Source: Priapulus caudatus
Lineage: Eukaryota; Priapulida; Priapulimorpha; Priapulimorphida; Priapulidae
Reading direction: 5' to 3'
Length of the DNA: 24,187 nt
NCBI RefSeq assembly: GCF_000485595.1
Contig: NW_014578632.1
Coordinates: 37,964 to 62,150, forward strand
Part shown: piece by piece, positions 18,091 through 24,187 of the stretch
How the letters are laid out: each line of letters starts with the position of its first letter
How positions within the stretch are numbered: the stretch's first letter is position 1
The notes under the pieces: generated by a model
Databases searched by the model: none
Told to the model about the DNA's origin: nothing
What the model saw: the letters and a program-made list of their open reading frames with translations, nothing else
Made by a program: the position numbers and the translations under genes

Positions 18091-18218
18091 CATGGGTTTT
18101 CTACTACCCAGTTAATCAATGTTCTTCACGATTGGACGTTAAGTCTTGACAAGTCTGACAGGGTAATGCAGTATTTCTAGATTTCAGCAAGGCCTTTGAT
18201 TTCAGCAAGGCCAAGGCC
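18091..18218 (+). pseudogene. LINE-type reverse transcriptase remnant (palm motif A region)
   Basis: One frame from 18091 reads HGFSTTQLINVLHDWTLSL, then DKSDRV. After a -1 shift near 18163-18166 it continues NAVFLDFSKAFD. This is the arrangement of the reverse transcriptase of CR1/Jockey-like non-LTR retrotransposons, where a GF..STTQL segment precedes motif A (xFLDFSKAFD) with its catalytic Asp. The copy is dead: it has the frameshift and a 15-base direct duplication (18180-18194 and 18198-18212), it lacks a recognisable YADD motif downstream, and the frame stops near 18260. About 40 residues of the family's several hundred remain. Confidence 0.8.
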
Positions 18219-18513
18219 TCGTCTCTTTTAAACATAGTTTTAAATTGTTTAAATCTGTAGCATCTGTAAAACGTACGTTACACTAACTTGCTACTCGGGT
18301 AAAAATGCTGCAGTTGGTAATTCTGCCATGCATGTAATGTTTCATTTCATGTCACATAACTTGAAAAGTATGTTTCTTAATGAATCAAGATCTGTACATA
18401 CATAATTAAACAAATATTAAAACAGTGAAAAGTATTATAAACTAAGAAAGTTATTTCATATATATTGGCATGACATTTAATAATGCTGTTCCAATATGTA
18501 CTAATTACTTTAC
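18219..18513. other. AT-rich stretch with no recognised gene
   Basis: The stretch between the reverse-transcriptase remnant and the next open frame is AT-rich with many stops. I see no repeat or RNA gene in it. Confidence 0.5.
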
Positions 18514-18828
18514 ATGTATTGGATAGGAGCATTTATACGTGATGGTCAGCCCAGAAACCACCAAGGAAAGAGTCATTGCATTGGACGCCACAGTAGGACA
18601 GCTACAAAACGAATGAAGGAATGCGAAAAACAGCTAGGGCTTGGACAGACAGATAGCACAGTTGGCTTGGTCCAACACCTGCTAGCCACAAACACTGAAG
18701 TACATGCTAATGTACAATTTCAGCCAGGAGCACTGAGAGCTATTCTTCGATATATGCCATCAGGCATTGTGCTAAGTGAAGCACATAATGTAAATTTACA
18801 AGAATTCAACTTGTATTTTAGTAACTAG
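18514..18828 (+). CDS. Unrecognised 104-codon open frame, possible exon
   Basis: An ATG at 18514 opens a 104-codon frame ending in TAG at 18826-18828. The product is rich in Gln, His and charged residues (for example GRHSRTATKRMKECEKQLG, then PGALRAILRYMPSGIVLSE), which looks more protein-like than translations of flanking AT-rich DNA. I recognise no domain, signal peptide or membrane segment. A weak acceptor (TTGGATAG ending at 18526) precedes most of it, so the true start may be an exon boundary instead of the ATG. Nearby LINE and THAP remnants make a transposon origin plausible. A chance frame is not excluded. Confidence 0.33.
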   Translation: MYWIGAFIRDGQPRNHQGKSHCIGRHSRTATKRMKECEKQLGLGQTDSTVGLVQHLLATNTEVHANVQFQPGALRAILRYMPSGIVLSEAHNVNLQEFNLYFSN

Positions 18829-19344
18829 GAGTATCCCACAGCATTTCTAAGCACATGATTGGATAATGATTTTCATACTAGCCATGGTAATATTACAAAG
18901 AGGTGAATTTGGAAATCACATCAGACAGCTGTCTAATTTTACCTGGGCTTATATTACAATGTTTATCCAGTAATGGAATGTCAATAATATGTAAACGGCT
19001 ATAGCTTGGTTTAGTAGATTTATGAATGAATAATTAAGGTTATACCACACTACACTGGCACATTCAGAAATTTGGTTAACTTTGCTATTTGTGGCCGTGC
19101 ATTGAACCTGGAGATTATTTTATAACATTACAGTAACAGTTCAGATACTACACAAGCCACCAGTGTTGCCACAAGACACTTACTGCAGCTCTACTTTGTG
19201 AACTGAGGCTCTCTGTTTATTTAACAGTTGAGAGCTCTCCTCATATTGTTCCTGCGGTTAGGGAAATACAACATGTAGGCAGCTGGTGGTAATTATATGG
19301 GCATTATTGTTGAAGATTTTCATGTTCTATAAGTTTTTTTTTCA
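18829..19344. other. Stretch with no recognised gene
   Basis: This is AT-rich sequence without a convincing coding frame, RNA gene or repeat. A T-rich acceptor-like stretch on the + strand at about 19335-19345 is, on the other strand, the end of the THAP-like fragment. Confidence 0.4.
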
Positions 19345-19419
19345 GGTGGTCCATTTGTGCTGCACTGTGTGGCCACCACTCTGATTGCTGCAGTCAGAAA
19401 CACAACACTGCCCCGGCAT
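19345..19419 (-). pseudogene. THAP-like zinc-finger N-terminal fragment
   Basis: On the minus strand an ATG at 19419 starts MPGQCCVSDCSNQSGG, which fits the THAP domain start (MPxxC-x3-C-xNxS). It then reads HTVQHKWTT and stops. THAP domains are C2CH DNA-binding modules found in host factors and in P-element-like transposases. The rest of the domain (about 60 residues with the later Cys and His and the AVPTIF-like end) is missing, and no GT donor follows the last codon, so a truncated remnant is likelier than an intact exon. The frame is also open upstream of the Met. The match is short, so identity is moderately sure only. Confidence 0.45.
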
Positions 19420-20013
19420 TTCAATTAGGCTAAATAAGGATTTCCATAATATTTGAATGTGTACGGGTGAGATAACATTCATGCAGAGTAAATGTGTCAG
19501 TTTGGTTAGCTTTCCTGCAAAGGAAATGTGGTAAATCAATAAGTGAATACGCGGTAAAAACCCGAAAATCCCAGCGCAGGGGCGGTAGGTGCATTGTTAA
19601 CACCGGCAGCGTTGAACGTGTTAAGGCGAAAAGCACACAGCCAATCCGCTTCCTCTCCTTGTTATATTTAGCTCCTTAATTGGATCTCGTAAGCCGTATG
19701 CGGCGTGTGCTGAGTTGTGTTGTTGAGTTGTATTTTTATTGCCACGCAAAGCACTGTGAGTGTGAGATTGTGCCTAAAATCTTTAAACGTTGCATTTGGT
19801 ATGGACTCTCAGAAAATTATATGAACTTTTTGTTAGATTAGGAACTTTATCTAGGGAAGGGCACCAACGGCGGTTCCATAAAAGGGCACGGCAGTGGACT
19901 GTCGTCGGTGATGTGGGATTTTCAGGGGCAGCACGGCATGTGAGGAGGGCACCGACGGCAGTCTCGGGCTACTACGGCGAGGGTTGGTGAAGGGTGTATT
20001 GCAATATGGGTCG
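19420..20013. other. Stretch with no recognised gene
   Basis: Short overlapping frames occur on both strands (for example 19494-19679 and 19790-19990), but none shows a domain or convincing splice context. Composition becomes more GC-rich toward 19900. Confidence 0.4.
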
Positions 20014-20106
20014 TATCGTCGAGGCTGTATCGTGATACAGATGGTATCATGAAGGCGGTATGGTCATACGGATCATGTCGTGAAGGCTGTATCGTGATAC
20101 GGATTG
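20014..20106. repeat. 31-bp minisatellite, three units
   Basis: Three consecutive 31-base units start at 20014, 20045 and 20076, each of the form TAT/TGTCGTGAAGGC.GTATCGTGATACGGAT with substitutions. Each unit contains a palindrome-like GTATCGTGATAC core. A related TATCGTGAAGGCG phrase occurs at about 9284-9295, which suggests a dispersed source. Confidence 0.85.
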
Positions 20107-20173
20107 TATTGTCCGCTACCCGTTTCTTCCCACCCCTATCTCTAACCACCACATGTCTTTGGTTCGCTTGCAG

Positions 20174-20262
20174 TTTGAGAGATTGGCCGACGACTTCTTA
20201 TGCAGAACTAAAGCATCACGGGGAATGAGTCATAGCAGCGACCAATGCTACCGCAACCGCAG
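20174..20262 (+). CDS. Exon-like segment with consensus splice sites, product unrecognised
   Basis: An acceptor (GGTTCGCTTGCAG, ending 20173) and a donor (CAG followed by GTGAAA at 20263) bracket 89 bases. Only one of three frames is open, the one starting at the first base, reading FERLADDFLCRTKASRGMSH then SSDQCYRNR. I recognise no domain. It lies 3.5 kb downstream of the TET stop and on the same strand, so it would belong to another transcript or to an alternative 3' end. Splice consensus plus a single open frame of this length can occur by chance. Confidence 0.38.
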
Positions 20263-21127
20263 GTGAAACAGCTGTTCTGTTTGTTTTCCCTGTTCACTTC
20301 GTCGTCGGTGCATCGTGATAGTCGGTAGAGAAGCGAGGGCGGATACGATGCAAGCACACCCATTCTTATTGCAGTGAACGCGTGTAGAGTATTTTAAATA
20401 TTTCATCGATTTTGTCCGTTTTGAAGAGGAGAATGAATGGGATGTTAGTGTTGCGACGTGCGTATCGTTTTCTTTTGTCGTTTTTCTTTGATTCAATTTT
20501 TAAATTTTTGTTTCATTGCATTGAAAGCTCGCGTGTTGTCGCGCGATGAGAGCATGTATATCATGTAATTGCATTGCGACTGAGTGGACATCCACAATTC
20601 ATGCTATGCGTACGTGTGCTTATGTATGGAAGTGTATAGTGAAGGTTGGCGGCCGTTTCCAGAGAGGTGAGGTCATAGAACTTCTGTACACGGCACTACA
20701 CGAACCTGGCGATGACACGGGAAATTTTGTAGTTAATTGTAAAAATCCAACTACTTTTTCAAAGAGGAAAATGCGTGCACGAGAACGACCTATTGTTCAG
20801 TTAGATGGTGACCGCTAGCACAACGTGTGTGTATGTGTGTAATTGAAGTAGTGGTGAGTGTCCTAAGCTGGTTATTATAAACACATGCCCGATTATAACA
20901 AGTTCATATTGTGACAAATATGCTTGTGACGAATTTACTGCGCAGATGTGTGTTTCCCACGTTAAAAGGCGCCAGGAGTTTGTGTTGTATAATTGTCAAG
21001 GTAGACTTTGTAAATGGCATAAAAGATACGGGTGATGAGATGTGACATAAGCATGAACAGAACTGGCAGTTTTATCTCCTTAACGTTTATTATGATTCAT
21101 TTGTAACGCATGCATCTTTCATGCGCA
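20263..21127. other. Stretch with no recognised gene
   Basis: There are moderate-length frames (for example 20546-20818, +) without recognisable domains, a GT-rich run at about 20825-20840 and otherwise AT-rich sequence. Confidence 0.4.
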
Positions 21128-21133
21128 AATAAA
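21128..21133 (+). terminator. Candidate poly(A) signal
   Basis: AATAAA is followed within about 30 bases by T-rich sequence (TGTAATTGTTTATTTGTC). It is a possible 3' end for a + strand transcript, conceivably TET with a 4.5-kb 3' UTR. Confidence 0.3.
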
Positions 21134-21885
21134 AGAGAAATTTGAGTTATTCATGACTTCAATGTAATTGTTTATTTGTCTAACCTAACGTTATCAGTCT
21201 CTTCCATGCTCTCCGCTTTTTCGCTGTAACTTCTGCAAAGCATCCGTTGTTTGCTTGTTGTAGCAATAGAATTTAGTTCATGTTCTCGGTGTATTTGCTT
21301 ATTTCTTGAGATGCGATTCGTGCAACATTGCAACTGGTGACAGTTGACAATTATCTCTTTCTCAGCACTTTAATTTAAGTTTTGTGTAATTCATGGTATT
21401 TATAATTAAATGACTGATTCGTTGTCTATTCAGCTGCAGTATAGCGTGAAGTTTTGGTGTGCTCATGTATTATTATAAATATAGGAAGGACAGGTTGTTG
21501 TATTTTATTAAAGTTGTATTGCGCCTTGATGTATAGATAGAGTCCTGTCTTATGTCAGCGGTTGTTCGAAGATTTGCCTGGTCAGTTGTTATTGCTCACA
21601 TTAGTTCTATTCTATCAACAAGGAAAATGTGTTTGAAATTTATAAACTCACATGTGTACTCAACATTCATGAAGCTGAGAATTATATGTAGACACCATAG
21701 GTATTCATTGTGCATATTTTGTAAGGGCATGCTGATTAAGCAAGGTTTCTTTCAGCATGTATGTTTAGTCGAAAGACGGTGAATACAAGGTGGCTCTTCA
21801 TTCGTGTCGCATTTTACAATCTGCATCTCTCTTAATTCTCGTCAGTGTATACAACTATGTATCTGAGTGCTTGTACGTATACATT

Positions 21886-21950
21886 AATAAATAAAGGAAA
21901 AAATAAGTCATTGGTAAAATAAAGCTCTGTTGGTTCTTTGGTTTTCTTGC
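21886..21950 (+). terminator. Cluster of poly(A) signals with GT-rich downstream element
   Basis: AATAAA occurs at 21886-21891, 21890-21895 and 21918-21923, followed by GCTCTGTTGGTTCTTTGG, a typical GU-rich downstream element. This is the most convincing + strand transcript end in the window. It lies 5.3 kb after the TET stop, and no confidently recognised coding exon intervenes. Confidence 0.45.
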
Positions 21951-23140
21951 AGTTATTTGGGTGTTGGGGGGAGGGGGTGAAATAGTTTTAGCTCAAATAG
22001 GGCAATTTCACCGTGCTATCCTTGCCGTAGGCAATATCATCCGTGAGAGGGGAGTAAGACATGCGTGTCATCGAAATTTCGCCGTTTAAAAGAACGTGTG
22101 CGGACGCGTGTGCGATGACGTCGGTAAGCATGGAAGGCTCGGTTACGGAGTAGCAGCGGTCGGACCTCGTTATCGCCCCCCCCCCTAGCAGTTAGTCGTC
22201 GCCTCGAGCAGTGTCGCCCCCTAGCGGCGAGAACGTGATGCTCTACTACCGTAGTCGGAACTTCGGTTTTGTCTGGAGTTCGTATAGCTATATCTATTCA
22301 TATCTTTTAGATCTCAGTCGGAATAAGAAATAATTAATCAAAGACATATTTTTCATCGGAATATGTACCTATTTACACTTAACGGTGAGATGTTTACGTA
22401 AACGGTAGATTGTTCGTGCGTGCGTGCGTGTGTGCGTGCGTGATTAAAACACATGTCACGTCATAAAACAAGTGAATAGAGTTGCCTCGTTACCGACTGC
22501 GTCAAGTTGTTACTATATATGTTCTGCAATCCATGTAATGTGTTCTTTTGGGTTGATGATATTTTGTCATTTGATTTTTAAGTTTGCGCGAGGTTGCTAT
22601 GCCAACGCGAGCATCATATTATTTTTGTCGCTCGTTTCGGTCACTCGTTCGCTGCCAGGGGAATTAAATTTATTTTGCGTTTTGTCGTTATTGTTGTTGT
22701 TATTGTTGTTGGCGGCAGCACCTGCGTGTGCACTCCGGCATTTAACTACAGTCTTACGATGTTGAGTTTTACGTAATTCAGATTTAACGAGTTTATGAGT
22801 TGTATTGATTTTTTCCCCAATTAATTTGCTCTGGTTTTATTTGCTAGCTAAAAGATTATGACGTCACTGGAACAGTGCGATTTTTATTGTTTTTATTCTT
22901 ATTTCTTTCTCTGTTTTTCTCATTCTTATTTCTAGTGCATTGTAATTTGTAATTAATGACGTACAGTTAAGCTAGGCATCTGCTAACGTGAGTTGACTTA
23001 TTGCGGAGTTTTATGTGACATTGTACTGCCTTTGCCCTTATAACTGCGTAGAAATCACCGCCTGGCGTGCGATCGAAGGCAAATCAAATTTAAATTAATG
23101 ACGTGATGATAAATATAATTAATGACGGATGTGAAAGTGG
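21951..23140. other. Non-coding stretch with dispersed-repeat fragments and microsatellite
   Basis: At about 22012-22065 sequence shared with the window end appears (ATCCGTGAGAGGGGAGTAAG, reverse complement of about 24029-24049). A phrase TTGCCGTAGGCAA here (about 22022-22034) recurs at about 23610-23622. A GTGCGTGC run lies at about 22413-22441. A CTCF-like core on the minus strand occurs at about 22212-22227. No gene is recognised. Confidence 0.5.
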
Positions 23141-23950
23141 ATTTTCTCCCCCCCCCCCCCCGCTGGCGCGGCGTACGTCACTCATGTGTGTGTGTGTATG
23201 TATATATAGGATGTGCGTAGAAATTGCTACTACTATAGAGAATGAATTCAGTGTGCGCGTGTGTGCGCGCGTGTGTGTGGAAGTGTCGGAGGTCGTTTTA
23301 ACATTAGCGTGATTGTAAAAAGACTGTAGGTGCTAGAATATAGTGAATTTTTAAACTGCACGGAGGTGTGTGTATATGTGTATGTGTTTGTACTGTGTTT
23401 GTACACGGTGCCGGAGTGGTTACCGTGATTGTGTAGGTGTATGATTGTCCGATGTTTGTGTCATATATATATATGACAAAATGATGTGAATGTTGTAGGT
23501 GACTGGACCGTATTCATTCATCACCCAAATGATCGTTTATTAAAAACTTTATTTATTTCACTTTCACTCTTCTCGTTATAGCGTTGTTATTGTTGTTGTA
23601 TCAGCTATCGTTGCCGTAGGCAAGAAAGTGAGAAAGAGGGAGAAACGGAGAGAGAGGAGTACATACGTATATATATATATACAATTATGTATATATCAAT
23701 ATACATACATAATATGTGCATAAAATAAACAGTAATAATATACATACATTATATACACGCCATATGCGTTACGTGCTATATATATATAATAGCACCCGAG
23801 AAAGAAAGACAAATTGCGAGAGAGAGTGCGTGCGTGTACGCATCTCCCTCTTCATTCCTCCCTCCCTTCACCCCTTCCTCTTTTTTCTCCTATTTCCTTC
23901 TGCCCCCTCTGTCTCCCTTCCCCTCAGTCTTTTCCTCCCCTCCAAATGCC
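23141..23950. repeat. Microsatellite-dense region
   Basis: A C homopolymer (about 23148-23161) is followed by several GT and GTGC runs (about 23185-23280, 23365-23400), TA-rich runs with TACATA phrases (about 23650-23790) and a polypyrimidine stretch (about 23843-23942). Frames translated from these runs are artefacts. Confidence 0.8.
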
Positions 23951-24060
23951 ATGTTGCATTTTGACATTCTAGCGCCATCTATTGTGAATAATAATAGAAA
24001 ATAATTATAAAGTGCGCATTATTTCTTACTCCCCTCTCACGGATGGTATCGCCCATGACC
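23945..24060 (+). repeat. Dispersed repeat fragment with TAGCGCCATCTA motif
   Basis: It shares ATGCCATGTTGCATTTTGA and AAAGTGCGCAT with 15393-15475, and its right part is the reverse complement of about 22040-22065. The CGCCATCTA core is also found, as TAGATGGCG, near 540 and 750, which links it loosely to the inverted-repeat cluster at 571-1064. Confidence 0.6.
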
Positions 24061-24187
24061 AGTCAAGCGTTAAAAATCTTTGACCAGAAAATCGCTGTAT
24101 TTCGGCTCGAACTTTTTCACTCGTCATTCCACTAAAAGTGGATTTACGGCTATAATACGCGTTTTTACAGTCACAAAAACACACATA
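24061..24187. other. Window end, no feature recognised
   Basis: There is no coding or repeat signal that I can support. Confidence 0.4.

Overview
This is a bilaterian, probably marine invertebrate, genomic window. It is AT-rich and intron- and intergene-like, with short reading frames, dense DNA-transposon debris and microsatellites, and no bacterial gene organisation. No rRNA, tRNA or CRISPR array was seen.

The one gene recognised with high confidence is the 3' terminal exon of a TET-family 5-methylcytosine dioxygenase on the + strand at about 16121-16617. It carries the third Fe(II) ligand His, the 2-oxoglutarate-binding Arg and Ser, and the conserved C-terminal tail. The His/Arg/Ser block is in one frame and the tail is in another (a -1 shift). 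The earlier TET exons (Cys-rich part and first half of the double-stranded beta helix) are not recognisable upstream, so that intron is probably longer than 16 kb or the upstream exons are too divergent to see by eye. The exon is strikingly GC- and CpG-rich inside AT-rich surroundings. It begins only 9 bases after the end of a dispersed repeat and is followed by three CTCF-like motifs in the same orientation.

Layout: 1-1520 holds rearranged dispersed repeats, an inverted-repeat cluster and self-complementary TAG/CTA microsatellites. 1596-5486 holds a truncated hAT copy and a complete-ended 2.8-kb non-autonomous hAT element with a near-perfect 8-bp target duplication, facing each other. 6076-6611 is a possible degenerate coding segment. 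6823-7283 is a copy of the repeat that also abuts the TET exon. 7487-7554 is a Ulp1/SUMO-protease-like fragment, followed by a 393-bp hAT MITE with perfect 8-bp target duplications. 8000-12000 is mostly featureless, with a few exon-like segments. 12083-14140 is a second copy of the repeats at 1-1520, with a probable solo LTR carrying a clear core promoter. 14806-15065 is a second hAT MITE with perfect target duplications. 15670-16620 is the repeat plus the TET exon.

Downstream, 16620-21930 could be a long TET 3' UTR ending at clustered poly(A) signals, but it also contains a LINE reverse-transcriptase remnant (18091-18218), an unrecognised 104-codon frame (18514-18828), a THAP-like fragment on the minus strand (19345-19419), a 3 x 31-bp tandem repeat and an exon-like segment at 20174-20262. 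The end of the window is microsatellite and polypyrimidine rich. No undescribed multi-gene system is apparent. The most notable points are the TET exon, its frame break and its repeat-derived splice-site neighbourhood.
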